Origin: JACCXG01 sp963785755
GTDB taxonomy: Bacteria > Acidobacteriota > Vicinamibacteria > Vicinamibacterales > 2-12-FULL-66-21
Direction of reading: 5' to 3'
DNA: 64,000 bases
NCBI GenBank assembly: GCA_963785755.1
Contig: CAWAXG010000013.1
Coordinates: 558,001-622,000, forward strand
Both the position numbers and the translations under genes were made by a program. The notes under the pieces are model-generated. The model searched no databases, was not told where the DNA came from, and saw nothing but the letters and a program-made list of their open reading frames with translations. This document shows, one piece after another, positions 38,352-48,260 of the stretch (positions are counted from its first letter, which is position 1; every line of letters begins with the position of its first letter).

Positions 38352-39436
38352 TGGTGTCATCCACGCTCCTCTCCCTCGTGCGATGTCCGGAATGCCGTCA
38401 CGAGCTCGTCGAACGTGCGCAGGATGACGGCACCGTGGCGCTGGCGTGCGCGGGATGCGGACGGCGCTACCCGCGCGGCGACGGCACGTTTCTCGATCTC
38501 CGGCCGGCGGTGCAGTTCACCGAACAGACCAGGTATCTGGATGAGGCGCTCCATGCGGACGCTCGGCACGAACGCGTGTCGCCCCCGCTGCTCGGCTCCA
38601 AGATCCGGAACGACATGCTGCGCGGCTTCCTTGACCCGCAGCCCGGCGACCGGGTCGTCGATCTCGGGTGCGGCAGCGGCCGCGCGCTGCTCTGGAATCG
38701 CGACTGGAAGGCCACCACGGTGGGCGTGGACATCGCGCCGTTCTTCTCGTCGGACGCGCTCGGCGGCATCGACTTGCTGCTCGCGGATCTGCGGCAGCTG
38801 CCGTTCGCGGACGGCACCTTCACCAAGGCATACTCGCTCGACGTGCTCGAGCACCTGTCACCCGACGCCCTTCGCGCGATGCTGGCGGAAGCCAATCGGA
38901 TCCTCGCGCCCGGCGGAAGGCTGTTCGTCTACACCCACGTGAGGAAGAACGCTGCCATCGCGAAGGGCCTGCGCGCGATCAATGCGTTCGCGCGCGTGCT
39001 CGAGCGCGCCGGCCTGGTCGACCTGCGGCAGGAGCGCCTGCGCAAATCGGATCACGTCAACCCGCTCGGCGACATTCCGGAGCTCGAGCGCGTGGCGCGG
39101 ACCAGCGGGTTCCGGATCGCGCGCATCCGCTATTACACGCCGCTCGTCGGCGGGTTCGTCGAAAACATCCTGATGCGAATGGCCGAGCGCGCGCTCGCCC
39201 GGCGCGCCGCGCGGCGGCTCACCGCGGCGGGCGCCCGCGACGTCGAAGCCGCCGCGGTCCGTGAGGCTCGAGCCGCGGCCAAGTCACAGATCGCAAGAAG
39301 CCCGGCCACGCTGGCGGCGCTGCGCGGACTCTCTGCCGCGATGAAGCTGGACCTGCTGCTGTTCGGTCGAGTCCGCTCGGGACCATTCTTCGCGCTGCTC
39401 GAAAAGACGGAAGACTCGATGAAGACCGCCGGATGA
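38351..39436 (+). CDS. SAM-dependent methyltransferase with N-terminal Trm112-like zinc ribbon
   Basis: The 361-residue protein begins with a zinc-ribbon-like CPEC...CAGC (about 12-37), followed by a class I methyltransferase with VVDLGCGSGRALLW (SAM glycine loop), VGVDIAP, and SLDVLEHLS. Such proteins often methylate glycans or quinones. Embedded in a glycosyltransferase operon, it probably decorates the same glycan. Start and stop overlap both neighbours. Confidence 0.86.
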   Translation: MVSSTLLSLVRCPECRHELVERAQDDGTVALACAGCGRRYPRGDGTFLDLRPAVQFTEQTRYLDEALHADARHERVSPPLLGSKIRNDMLRGFLDPQPGDRVVDLGCGSGRALLWNRDWKATTVGVDIAPFFSSDALGGIDLLLADLRQLPFADGTFTKAYSLDVLEHLSPDALRAMLAEANRILAPGGRLFVYTHVRKNAAIAKGLRAINAFARVLERAGLVDLRQERLRKSDHVNPLGDIPELERVARTSGFRIARIRYYTPLVGGFVENILMRMAERALARRAARRLTAAGARDVEAAAVREARAAAKSQIARSPATLAALRGLSAAMKLDLLLFGRVRSGPFFALLEKTEDSMKTAG

Positions 39437-40617
39437 AGATCCTGTACTGCGCCATCGATCAGCGCGTCCCCGGCACGACGGGAGGTTCGGTCCACGTCGA
39501 GGCGGTCGCGGTCGGACTCGCGGCGCTTGGACATGACGTGCACGTGCTGACGGGATCAGGCGACGGACCGTTCCCGGCCAATGGGGTGCACTGGATGCCG
39601 ATGACGTCGCCGCTCGGGGCCCGGCAGTTGCGCTGGGCGCGGTCGCGGGACGTCACACGGATCGCGCGCGAGATCGAGCCGGATGTGGTCATCGAGCGCT
39701 ACTACAACTTCGGCGGTGAGGGAATCGTGGCGGCGGGAGCGGTCGGCGCGGTCGGCGTTCTCGAAGTCAATGCCCCGGTCATCGACTACCCGGGATCGCG
39801 CAAGGCGCTGCTCGACAAGGCGATGATCGTGGAACCGATGCGCCGATGGCGGGAGCGTCTGTGTGCGCGCGCCGACCTCGTCGTGACGCCGAGTGCCGCG
39901 ATTCTGCCCGCAGGCACCGATCGAGCGAAGGTCATCGAGATCGAATGGGGCGCGGACACCGATCGCTTCCGGCCGGGGGCGGCCGGACCGCTCCGCTACG
40001 CACGGCCATCCGGCACGCTCGCGGTCTTCGCCGGGGCATTCCGGAGCTGGCACGGCGCCGAACACCTGGTGCGCGCGGTGCGCACACTGCGGGATGAGGG
40101 ACGCACGGAGATCTCGGCCGTCCTGATCGGCGATGGTCCCGAGTTGTCGCGCGCGCGCGCCGCCGCCGAGGGCACGGCGGGCATCACGTTCACCGGCGCC
40201 GTGCCGCACGCGGAGATGCCGGCACAACTGGCGGCCGCCGACATCGGGGTCGCCCCGTTCGATACCGCCGCGCACGGTCCACTCGCGCTGGGCTTCTACT
40301 GGTCGCCGTTGAAGATGTTCGAATACATGTCGAGCGGCTTGCCGGTCGTCGCGCCGTCCGTCGATCGCATCCCGGCGCTGATCGCCCATGACGTCGAGGG
40401 ACTGCTCTATCCCCCATCGGATCCCGGCGCCCTCGCCGGTTCGCTGATCCGTTTGACCGACGGCCCTCTTCGAGCCCGGATGGGCGCCGCCGCGCGGGCG
40501 CGCGCCGTCTCGCAGTTCAGCTGGGCAGCGCACTGCCGTGCGCTCGATCGGGTCATCAGCGAAGCCCTGAGCCGCAAAACAGCCAGCCGGCGTCATGCGC
40601 ATCCTGCTCGCCACTGA
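39433..40617 (+). CDS. Glycosyltransferase family 4
   Basis: This 394-residue GT-B enzyme begins MKILYCAIDQRVPGTTGGSV. The donor domain has AVFAGAFRSWHGAEHLV, LIGDGPELSRA and SPLKMFEYMSSGLPVVAPSV with the family's Glu. It overlaps the methyltransferase by four bases (ATGA) and the next gene by 23 bases. It acts on the cytoplasmic face. Donor and acceptor are unknown. Confidence 0.88.
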   Translation: MKILYCAIDQRVPGTTGGSVHVEAVAVGLAALGHDVHVLTGSGDGPFPANGVHWMPMTSPLGARQLRWARSRDVTRIAREIEPDVVIERYYNFGGEGIVAAGAVGAVGVLEVNAPVIDYPGSRKALLDKAMIVEPMRRWRERLCARADLVVTPSAAILPAGTDRAKVIEIEWGADTDRFRPGAAGPLRYARPSGTLAVFAGAFRSWHGAEHLVRAVRTLRDEGRTEISAVLIGDGPELSRARAAAEGTAGITFTGAVPHAEMPAQLAAADIGVAPFDTAAHGPLALGFYWSPLKMFEYMSSGLPVVAPSVDRIPALIAHDVEGLLYPPSDPGALAGSLIRLTDGPLRARMGAAARARAVSQFSWAAHCRALDRVISEALSRKTASRRHAHPARH

Positions 40618-41854
40618 CGCTTTCCCTCCGGTCAGTGGTGGCAGCGGATGGAGCACCTACGAGCTCGCGCGTGGGCTGCGCAGCCGTGGACACGACATCA
40701 CGATCGTTCAGCCGCGGCCCGGCACCCCGAAAGGCGTCAACGAGGTCTCCTTCGATCAGTTCCGCGTGATCCAGGTCGGCGCGCCCGCACCGCCGCTTCC
40801 GTACGTCAGGAACTACTTCAAGAACGAACGGCTGTACGCCTTGCTGGCCGAAACCCTGGCCGGCCTCGCCGTGCGGGAACGCGCGGACATCCTCCACGGC
40901 CAGCACGTGCTCACCTGCCTTCCGTCGATCCAGGCCGCGCACCATACGGGCATTCCGGCGGTCTGCACGGTTCGCGACTACTGGCCGGTCTGCTACTGGT
41001 CCGATCTGATTCACACGCGCGACGGGCAGGCCCTGTGCCCAGGCTGTTCCGCAGGGATGATGGTGCAATGCATCCAGCCTCGCGCCGGAGTCGCATGGCC
41101 GGCGGCACTGCCGATGATTCCGTACATGCGGCGCAACCTTGCGCGGAAGCGGCACGGCCTGGCTGGAGCGGACGCGGTCATTGCCGTCAGCTCGACGATC
41201 GCCGCCGATCTCCGCGCTCGTGCCCCGGAGCTCGCCGGCGTCCGGATGGAAGTCATTCCAAATCCGGTCGACCTTCGCGGCCTGCGCGCGCGCGCCGCCG
41301 CCTCGGCTGCGCCGATCGCAGGACCGTATGCCCTGTATCTGGGCAAGCTCGCTCCGAACAAGGGCACGAATCACCTCGTCCTCGTCGCGAACCGCGCCGA
41401 CCTGCGATGGCCGCTGATCGTCGCCGGCGACGGTCCCGATCGGCAGCCGCTCGAAGCCGCGGCCAGGCGAAGCGGCCGCGACATCAGATTCACCGGCTGG
41501 ATCGATCAGGCCGCCGCGACCGCCTGGCTGGCGCATGCCTCGCTGCTTATCTTCCCGTCGCGAGGCCCCGAATCGCTCAGCCGAGTCCTGCTCGAAGCCA
41601 GCGCGCTCGGTGTGCCGATTGCGGCCATGAACACCGGCGGCACGCCCGATATCGTCGACGACGAGGTCACTGGGCTGTTGTCAGCCACGCCGAACGAGCT
41701 CGCGGACGACGTGAAGAGGTTGATCGGCGATGACGATCTGCGGTCGCGGCTCGGGACGGCGGCGCGCGAGCGCGCCGCCAGATTCGATTCCGCGACGGTC
41801 ATCGAGCGCATCGAGCGGCTGTACAACGAGCTGCGACAGGTGAATCCCCGTTGA
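40595..41854 (+). CDS. Glycosyltransferase family 4
   Basis: The 419-residue GT4 enzyme has the N-terminal MRILLATDAFPPVSGGSGWS with the glycine-rich acceptor loop, a cysteine-rich insert near residues 125-155 (CYWSDLIHTRDGQALCPGC) and the donor-site stretch LYLGKLAPNKG with PESLSRVLLEASALGVPIAA. Such Cys inserts occur in a subset of GT4 proteins and may bind a metal. It is the third glycosyltransferase of the operon. Confidence 0.88.
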   Translation: MRILLATDAFPPVSGGSGWSTYELARGLRSRGHDITIVQPRPGTPKGVNEVSFDQFRVIQVGAPAPPLPYVRNYFKNERLYALLAETLAGLAVRERADILHGQHVLTCLPSIQAAHHTGIPAVCTVRDYWPVCYWSDLIHTRDGQALCPGCSAGMMVQCIQPRAGVAWPAALPMIPYMRRNLARKRHGLAGADAVIAVSSTIAADLRARAPELAGVRMEVIPNPVDLRGLRARAAASAAPIAGPYALYLGKLAPNKGTNHLVLVANRADLRWPLIVAGDGPDRQPLEAAARRSGRDIRFTGWIDQAAATAWLAHASLLIFPSRGPESLSRVLLEASALGVPIAAMNTGGTPDIVDDEVTGLLSATPNELADDVKRLIGDDDLRSRLGTAARERAARFDSATVIERIERLYNELRQVNPR

Positions 41855-41862
41855 CCCGCACC

Positions 41863-43128
41863 ATGAGGGTCGCCGTGGTCGCGCGATCGGTCGCGCCGCT
41901 GCATGGCGTGGGCGGGCTCGAGCGATCGGTGTTCGACCTCGTTCGGTATCTCGCGGCCCACGACGTCCGGGTCACGCTGATCACGCAGCCGCCCACAGCT
42001 GAAGCGCTGGTCTCGAGTGATTCGCCAGGCGCCGCGGTCTCCCGCCTGATTGATCCGCGCATCGTGCCGATTTTCGTGCCGTATCGAACGCTTCCGTTCG
42101 CGGGCCGTCGCGGCACGACCGTCATCGATCGCAGCACCGCCTATCCGGTGTTCGGCATGCAGGCGGGCGGTACCGCCCTGAAGTTGGTACGCGAGGGTCA
42201 GGTGGATCTCGTCCACGGATTCGGCGCGAGCGTTCTGGGCTATGCGCGCAAGCGCTCATCAGAATCGGTGCCGCTCGTCCTCAATCCACAGGGGATGGAG
42301 GAATTCGGCGCGACCGACCCGAGCCGGGCGCGGCTCAAGCGGGCCGCATACCTGCCGCTGCGCAAGGCGGTTCGGGCGTGCGCGGCGGCGGCCGACCGCG
42401 TCATCGCGACCGATCGCGTGCTCGAGCCGCTGGTGCGTCAGCACCTTCAGGTTCCGCCCGATCGAGTCCGGATCATTCCGAATGCGCTCGATCTGTCCAT
42501 TGTCGACCGGCTCGCCACGCCGCAGTCGGCCGCCGACGTCAGGCGGACGGCCGGGATCGGACGGGATGAGACGATCCTCCTCAGCGTCGGCCGCCTCGAG
42601 GCCAACAAGGGCTTTCACGTCATGGCATCGGCCCTGGCCGCGCTGCGCGACCACGGCACGGCGGAGACAGCGCGGTGGCGGTGGGTCATCGTCGGCGACG
42701 GACCGCATCGATCACGGCTCAGGGGGATCATCGAGAGGGGCGGCCTGACTGAGCGTGTGTTCTTTGCAGGACGAACGGACGATCACGAGCTCCATGCGTG
42801 GTACGAGGCGGCGACGCTGTTCGTCCACCCAACCCTGTACGAAGGCAGCTCGCTCGTCACCCTCGAAGCGATGGCGCACCGCCGCCCCGTGGTCGCGACG
42901 ATTGCGGGCGGCATACCCGACAAGGTGAGACCGGGTGTGAACGGATGGCTCGTGCCCCCTGGCGACGCCTCGGCGCTGGCGGCGGCGTTGAGCGGGGCGA
43001 TGGGGGACCTCGAACGCCTGGCAAGCATGGGAGCCGCGGGACGCTCGATTGTCGAGCACGAGTTCTCATGGGAGGCCGCCGGTTCAGCCACGATGGTCAT
43101 GTACGACGAGCTCTTGAAAGGTCAGTGA
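41863..43128 (+). CDS. Glycosyltransferase family 4
   Basis: The GT4 enzyme has 421 residues from ATG 41863; an in-frame TTG at 41851, overlapping the previous stop, would add four residues. Marks are VAPLHGVGGLERSVFDL at the acceptor site, LLSVGRLEANKGFHVM, IVGDGPHRSRL and YEGSSLVTLEAMAHRRPVVA with the donor-site Glu. This is the fourth and last glycosyltransferase of the operon. Confidence 0.88.
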   Translation: MRVAVVARSVAPLHGVGGLERSVFDLVRYLAAHDVRVTLITQPPTAEALVSSDSPGAAVSRLIDPRIVPIFVPYRTLPFAGRRGTTVIDRSTAYPVFGMQAGGTALKLVREGQVDLVHGFGASVLGYARKRSSESVPLVLNPQGMEEFGATDPSRARLKRAAYLPLRKAVRACAAAADRVIATDRVLEPLVRQHLQVPPDRVRIIPNALDLSIVDRLATPQSAADVRRTAGIGRDETILLSVGRLEANKGFHVMASALAALRDHGTAETARWRWVIVGDGPHRSRLRGIIERGGLTERVFFAGRTDDHELHAWYEAATLFVHPTLYEGSSLVTLEAMAHRRPVVATIAGGIPDKVRPGVNGWLVPPGDASALAAALSGAMGDLERLASMGAAGRSIVEHEFSWEAAGSATMVMYDELLKGQ

Positions 43129-43131
43129 CGG

Positions 43132-43674
43132 ATGACGTCCTCTGCTGAGCCGCAGCCGGAACCGCCGGATCGCGTGGAAGGGGCCGCGAAGCGGGCGGCT
43201 TCTTCAGGATGGATGGGTCGGCTGGCGCGCGTCGGGGACACCCCTCACCGCACCGCGGCGGCGTTCGGGTTCGGCGTGTTCCTGAGCTTCTCACCCCTTT
43301 TCGGGCTGCAGATCGCCATCGGCATCGGCGCCGCCATGCTGCTCCGCTTGAACCGCATCGCGGTCGTGATTGGCCTCTGCAGCAACCTGCCCTGGCTGAT
43401 GGTGCCGTGGTACGCGGTGACGACCGCGGCGGGAGCAGCGATTCTCGGCGTGCCGATCGCGGCCGACTTCACCGCGCGATTGAAGAGCACCTTCGCGGTG
43501 TCGGTTTACAGCCGCGAGTTCTGGATCCGGATCATGGATCTGATGGGACCGCTTCTGGGCTCTTTCATCCTGGGATCGTCGGTAGGCGCGGTCCTGCTGG
43601 GTGGCATCGCGTATCTCGTCACTGCGCGACTGCTCGCGCGAGCGCTGTCGTCCGATGCGCCGGGCAAGGACTAA
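43132..43674 (+). CDS. DUF2062 domain membrane protein
   Basis: This 180-residue protein has three to four helices and the DUF2062 pattern: TPHRTAAAFGFGVFLSFSPL, FGLQ, then NRIAVVIGLCSNLPWLMVPWY. DUF2062 proteins often sit beside glycosyltransferases; their function is not established. It starts three bases after the last GT4 gene and ends the operon. It overlaps the convergent methyltransferase by four bases. Confidence 0.86.
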   Translation: MTSSAEPQPEPPDRVEGAAKRAASSGWMGRLARVGDTPHRTAAAFGFGVFLSFSPLFGLQIAIGIGAAMLLRLNRIAVVIGLCSNLPWLMVPWYAVTTAAGAAILGVPIAADFTARLKSTFAVSVYSREFWIRIMDLMGPLLGSFILGSSVGAVLLGGIAYLVTARLLARALSSDAPGKD

Positions 43675-44420
43675 CGAACAGGTTTTCGCGCCATACAGAG
43701 CAGCGAGCTGCCGATGGGCATATTCATGACGCGCAGCGCGCGCGCCTCGCACCACAGCAGCGCCGACAGGACGGCGTTGACTGGCGCCGATGGCACGGCG
43801 ATGTCGGTTCCGGCCTCTTCGGGGGTCGCGAGACCAATGAGGCGTTGTGTCGTGCGCACGGCGAGCATCAGAGGAAACAGCGTGAAGTTGGTATACGTGA
43901 GCCGCATGACCTCGAAGCCGGCATGCGTCAGCACACGGCGCAGGCGCCGGCGCGTCGAGCGGCGCACTTCCGCCCCGAACAGCGAATGGTTACCTTTGAG
44001 CACGGCGAGCGCCGCCACGTTCACGATCATCCGGCCGCCGGGACGCAGCACCCGAAACATCTCGGCCACCGCCGCGCGCTCCTGACGCTCGTTGAGGGCA
44101 TTGAGCACGTCGAACGCGGTCACCAGATCGAACAGCCGGTCGCCCATCGGAATGTGGGTCACCGACGCGCGCGTGACTCGGCGCTGTCCCGATCGATAGG
44201 CCATCTCGACGCCCCACTCCGAGATATCGAAGCCGAATGACCGGCCGTAATCGGCGAGGACGCCGAGGTTGGCGCCGGTTCCACAGCCGCAGTCGAGGAC
44301 TTTCGGCGAGGCACAGCCGGCGACGGCTTCGTCGACGAGCGGCCGGACGAAGGCGCGGAAGCCACGGAACCAGAAGTGCGCCGCTTCGGCACGGTGCGTG
44401 GCCTCGAGCAGGCGATGCAT
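43671..44420 (-). CDS. Class I SAM-dependent methyltransferase
   Basis: This is a 249-residue methyltransferase: HFWFRGFRAFVRPLV, the SAM loop VLDCGCGTGANLG, FGFDISEWGVEMA, DLVTAFDVLNALN and FRVLRPGGRMIVNVAAL. The C-terminal segment is hydrophobic. Its start overlaps the stop of the ArnT-like gene upstream (TGATG), so the two are coupled. It probably modifies the glycan or its lipid carrier. Confidence 0.84.
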   Translation of the reverse strand: MHRLLEATHRAEAAHFWFRGFRAFVRPLVDEAVAGCASPKVLDCGCGTGANLGVLADYGRSFGFDISEWGVEMAYRSGQRRVTRASVTHIPMGDRLFDLVTAFDVLNALNERQERAAVAEMFRVLRPGGRMIVNVAALAVLKGNHSLFGAEVRRSTRRRLRRVLTHAGFEVMRLTYTNFTLFPLMLAVRTTQRLIGLATPEEAGTDIAVPSAPVNAVLSALLWCEARALRVMNMPIGSSLLCMARKPVR

Positions 44421-46099
44421 CAGCGGCGTACTTCGATCGCCACCCGCGCCGGATCGCCCTCGGCGCCGGTGGCCATGACTTCTATGAAGTGCAGCCCGGG
44501 GTGCCGCGCGAGCAGCCGGACCCGGACTGGCTCCTTCTCGACGACGCGCTCTGCAATGGGATCACTGTCCACGCGGATCGCAACCTGTGCCGGGCCCGCC
44601 TCGGGATCCGCAGCCGACAGCCACAGCTCGATCGATCCGGAGTCGGGCAGCAGGTTGAACCCGGCGGCTCCGGTGGCTGAGGCCTGCCAGCCGACCTCCG
44701 CCCCCGCCCATCCGAACAGGCCGTAGTTCGCACGGGCGCCGGCCACGCGCGGGATCTGCGTCAGTACCAGACTTCCCGCGAGAACAGACGCACAGACGGC
44801 CGCGACGAGAAAGGGACGCGTCGGCCGCCGCCAGCCGCCGGCCAGCACGACCGACGCCAGCGCAATGACGGTCGGCTCGAAAGGGGAGCGGTATCGCCCG
44901 CCACCGGTCGCGCTGAGCGCGGTGAGACCGATGACGGTAGCGATCCAGAAGACCAGCAGGGCGGCTTCTCGGCTGCGTCGCGCCAGTACCGCTCCGAGCG
45001 GCATCAACAGAATGCACATGATGAATGGAAAGTCGATTCCCGCGTGGGCGACCACCTTCGCAATCGCGGCCCCCTCGGCCGTCGGCGCGAGATACGCGTG
45101 GAGCCATCGGTCGCCGTTGACGTGGAACAGGGCGCGGGCATAACCCGACCAGATCGTCAGAAAGCCCTCGGGATCTCGCCAGAGCGCGCCGAGCAGCTGA
45201 ACGGCGATGTCTCCTGATCCCGGAATGCGGGCGACCTGTATGCCGTACTCCTCAATGCTGATTCCAGCGTGATTCTCGATGAACATGAAGCGACCGAGCC
45301 GCCAGGAGATGAAGAGGGAATACGAGCCGGTCACGGCCAGAAACCCGCCGAGCAGTGCCGCCCCACGCCGCACCGTGTCGCGGTCGCGGACAGTGAGCAC
45401 GTAGACAATCGCCACCGGGAAGATGAAGTACATGGGCATGGACCGGGTCAGCGCTGCCAGGCCGAACGCCAGTCCCGACCACGCGAACGCCGATGGCGCT
45501 GCGTCGCGGGCCATGGCCCTCGTGAGCAGCGCGAAGGAGACAATCAGCAGCGGCAGGTACAGCTGCTCCTGGATGAACAGCGCGTACCGCCAGATGCTGG
45601 ACAACCAGAAGGTGTGGATGAGTGCGGCGATTATCCCCGCCCGCCGCGAGTGGATCGAGGCTCCGATCACGTAGAGGCCCACCACCGACAGCGCGTTGAT
45701 GGCGGCCTGGCCGACGGCCGCCCAGTAGACGAACGAGTCGAAGAGGAGGACGAAGATCGAGAGGAAGACAGGATACAGGGGTGGCAGGTAGTACATGTGT
45801 CCTGCCCAGCGGTACTCGACCGCGCGCATCGTCCAGCGCCAGCCGCTGTCGTCACTGGCGAGTGCTATCCCGTTCCTGAGGTAACCGTCGGCGTCTACCG
45901 CGCTGAACGTGCCGGCGGACACGGCAACCTCCAGCACCCACATGCGGACGACGAACGACACGACGACCAGCAGACCGACGAGAAAGAGAGCAGTCCGTGC
46001 CGAAACGTCCCCTACAGCACGGTCGCGGGTCAATGTTGAAGAAATCGTCTGCATCAGGCGCGCAAGAACGGGGAGGGAACTGGTGTCGCGCGTACTCAA
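44420..46099 (-). CDS. ArnT/PMT-like GT-C glycosyltransferase
   Basis: This is a 559-residue polytopic protein with about 11-12 helices in the first 440 residues. It has the early periplasmic acidic loop AVDADGYLRNG and MYYLPPLYPVFLSIF, typical of lipid-phosphate-sugar transferases. The C-terminal ~110 residues form a soluble beta-rich domain (LWLSAADPEAGPAQVAI and following). The start could also be the Met at residue 16. It is divergent from the paralogue at 46193 with a 93-base gap. Confidence 0.8.
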   Translation of the reverse strand: MSTRDTSSLPVLARLMQTISSTLTRDRAVGDVSARTALFLVGLLVVVSFVVRMWVLEVAVSAGTFSAVDADGYLRNGIALASDDSGWRWTMRAVEYRWAGHMYYLPPLYPVFLSIFVLLFDSFVYWAAVGQAAINALSVVGLYVIGASIHSRRAGIIAALIHTFWLSSIWRYALFIQEQLYLPLLIVSFALLTRAMARDAAPSAFAWSGLAFGLAALTRSMPMYFIFPVAIVYVLTVRDRDTVRRGAALLGGFLAVTGSYSLFISWRLGRFMFIENHAGISIEEYGIQVARIPGSGDIAVQLLGALWRDPEGFLTIWSGYARALFHVNGDRWLHAYLAPTAEGAAIAKVVAHAGIDFPFIMCILLMPLGAVLARRSREAALLVFWIATVIGLTALSATGGGRYRSPFEPTVIALASVVLAGGWRRPTRPFLVAAVCASVLAGSLVLTQIPRVAGARANYGLFGWAGAEVGWQASATGAAGFNLLPDSGSIELWLSAADPEAGPAQVAIRVDSDPIAERVVEKEPVRVRLLARHPGLHFIEVMATGAEGDPARVAIEVRR

Positions 46100-46192
46100 T
46101 TATGGCCGGAGCCAATCACCACGCGCAATACGCGGGCATCGCCCGGAACCGCGGGGCGAAGGCACCGCCTGCCGGTATACTCGTGACTAACG

Positions 46193-48217
46193 TTGGGAAT
46201 TCTCCGCATCGCCGCGATGGGCACCGTCGCCGCCATCGCGCTGGAACTGTGCGCGCGCGAAGTGGTGCGCCGCTCGCCACTCGAACTGCTGACCGGATTG
46301 CGGCCCGATCACACTCTGCTGGCCGTCGTGGCGGCGATCCTGGCCGCCGGTGGAATGGTGGCGTCCCGCACGGCACTGACGGGCCGGTGGCGGCTCTGGT
46401 TCATCTTCGGCGCCCTCTTCGCCGGCGGCGTCGCCGCCCAGCTCAATCTCGGCGCACGCCTGCAGAGCGACGGCTTCTACTACTTCGCGTACCTTCGCTC
46501 GCTGGCATTCGATCGCGACGTCGAGTTCACCAACGACTACCGTCTGCTCGGCCTCGGCGACAAGGCGCACCTGTTCCGGCCGACACGCACGAATCACGCG
46601 CAGTCAGCCTGGACGATCGGACCGGCAATCGTGTGGTCGCCGTTCTTCGCGGCCGGCCATCTCGTCGCGCGTGAGCTGAGCCGGAACAATCCGAACGTCA
46701 CCGCCAACGGCATCTCGTTTCCATACCGGCAGGCCGTCTGCATCGCCGGCCTCACCTACGGGCTGCTTGGATGCTGGTTCATGTTCGGTATCGCAGCGCG
46801 TCTGACGGATTCGCGAATCGCCGCCGCGGCCACCACCGCCACCGTCAGCGGCTCGTTCATGCTTTGGTACATGGTCAAGGAACCGAGCATGACGCATGCG
46901 CCCTCCATGGCGCTCGTAGCAGCCTTCGTGCTGGCGTGGCTGGTGACGCGGGAGAAGCGTTCGACGGCTCAGTGGATACTCCTTGGGCTGCTCGCCGGGT
47001 TCATGACGTTGGTCCGTTGGCAGAACGCGATCTTTGCCCTGCTCCCCGCTTGCGATTCGGCCGTCAGCCTGCTTGCCGCATGGCGCGCCGGAAAGCGAGA
47101 CGAGGCTCGTGACATCATCGTCAACGGATTGCTCTTCACGGCTGCGGCGACCGTCGGCTTTCTCCCGCAAATGCTCGCGTGGAAGGCGATCTACGGGAGC
47201 TGGCTCGCAGTCTCTCCCGTCGGTCCGCAAATCCGCTTCCGCGACCCCCATCTGATCGACATTCTCTGGTCGGCGCGCAACGGGCTGTTCAGCTCATCAC
47301 CGGTGCTCGCCGCCGGCGCCGCCGGACTGATGCTCTACGCCCGATCGGTTCCCGCGATCGGTGTGCCCTGCCTGCTCGCCGTTGCGATGATGACGTACTT
47401 CAATGCCTGCATTCAGGACTGGTGGGGCAGCGCCGGTTACGGCGGCCGGCGATTCGATGGAACGCTGCCGTTCTTCTGCATCGGCGCCGCATACGCGGCG
47501 CGACGCTCCATCGAGCTCGTCAGGCGGTTCCCGGCCGCCGCGCTGGCCGCCGCGGCCGCCGGGCTGGTTCTCTGGAACCTGACTCAAATGGCCATCGCGC
47601 AGGCGGGCATTCTGCGAATCGGCGAAGCGGTGTCGTTCGGGGACACCATGTCCGCGCAAGCCAGGCAGTTCCATGCCTGGTTCGGCAACCCGTTCACCTA
47701 TCCCGCCAGCATCGTCTACGGCCTTCGCAACGGCGTGGCCCCCGGCCGTTACGATCTGCTGTCGGCGAACCGGTTTCTTGCCGATCCGCTGCTGCCGTAC
47801 ACCCGGATCGACATCGGTGGCGGCGACGCGTGGCTCGTCGAAGACGGTTGGCACGATCCGGAGCACGAAGGGAACGTCTCGTTCCGCTGGACCGCACAGC
47901 AGGCGGGGCTGCTGGCGCCGCTCGATCACGCGGCAACGCTCCGCGTGCAGTTCAGGCTGCACGCGTTCAACTTTCCCGACGCGCCGCCACAAGCCATGAA
48001 GCTGTTCGTCAACGGCCGCGAGCACGGTCCGCAGACCGTCGAAGGCGGCTGGCACACGATGGAGTTCCTCGTCGAGGAGTCGGTCTGGCGCGCGGGCGTC
48101 AACCGGATCAGGCTCGACTTCGCGCGCGCCAACCGGCCGGCCGACGTGGGCCTCGGCGGCGATCCGCGCATGCTCGCCGCCGCACTGGACTTCTTCCGCG
48201 TCATGAAAGTGGAGTGA
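46193..48217 (+). CDS. Polytopic membrane protein, GT-C-like, with C-terminal beta-sandwich domain
   Basis: The 674-residue protein starts at TTG 46193 (alternative ATG 46217). Its membrane part resembles the 35638 gene product loop by loop (LQSDGFYYFAYLRSLAFDRD against ASDEVQYFAFLRSLWFDRD). A soluble domain of about 150 residues at the C-terminus (RVQFRLHAFNFPDAPPQAMK, then LFVNGREHGPQTVEGGW) looks like a carbohydrate-binding-type beta sandwich. A TATACT at 46176-46181 could be its -10 box. Confidence 0.75.
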   Translation: MGILRIAAMGTVAAIALELCAREVVRRSPLELLTGLRPDHTLLAVVAAILAAGGMVASRTALTGRWRLWFIFGALFAGGVAAQLNLGARLQSDGFYYFAYLRSLAFDRDVEFTNDYRLLGLGDKAHLFRPTRTNHAQSAWTIGPAIVWSPFFAAGHLVARELSRNNPNVTANGISFPYRQAVCIAGLTYGLLGCWFMFGIAARLTDSRIAAAATTATVSGSFMLWYMVKEPSMTHAPSMALVAAFVLAWLVTREKRSTAQWILLGLLAGFMTLVRWQNAIFALLPACDSAVSLLAAWRAGKRDEARDIIVNGLLFTAAATVGFLPQMLAWKAIYGSWLAVSPVGPQIRFRDPHLIDILWSARNGLFSSSPVLAAGAAGLMLYARSVPAIGVPCLLAVAMMTYFNACIQDWWGSAGYGGRRFDGTLPFFCIGAAYAARRSIELVRRFPAAALAAAAAGLVLWNLTQMAIAQAGILRIGEAVSFGDTMSAQARQFHAWFGNPFTYPASIVYGLRNGVAPGRYDLLSANRFLADPLLPYTRIDIGGGDAWLVEDGWHDPEHEGNVSFRWTAQQAGLLAPLDHAATLRVQFRLHAFNFPDAPPQAMKLFVNGREHGPQTVEGGWHTMEFLVEESVWRAGVNRIRLDFARANRPADVGLGGDPRMLAAALDFFRVMKVE

Positions 48218-48260
48218 AACCACGTCGACGAACCCGATCGATCGTCATCGACGTCGGCGC

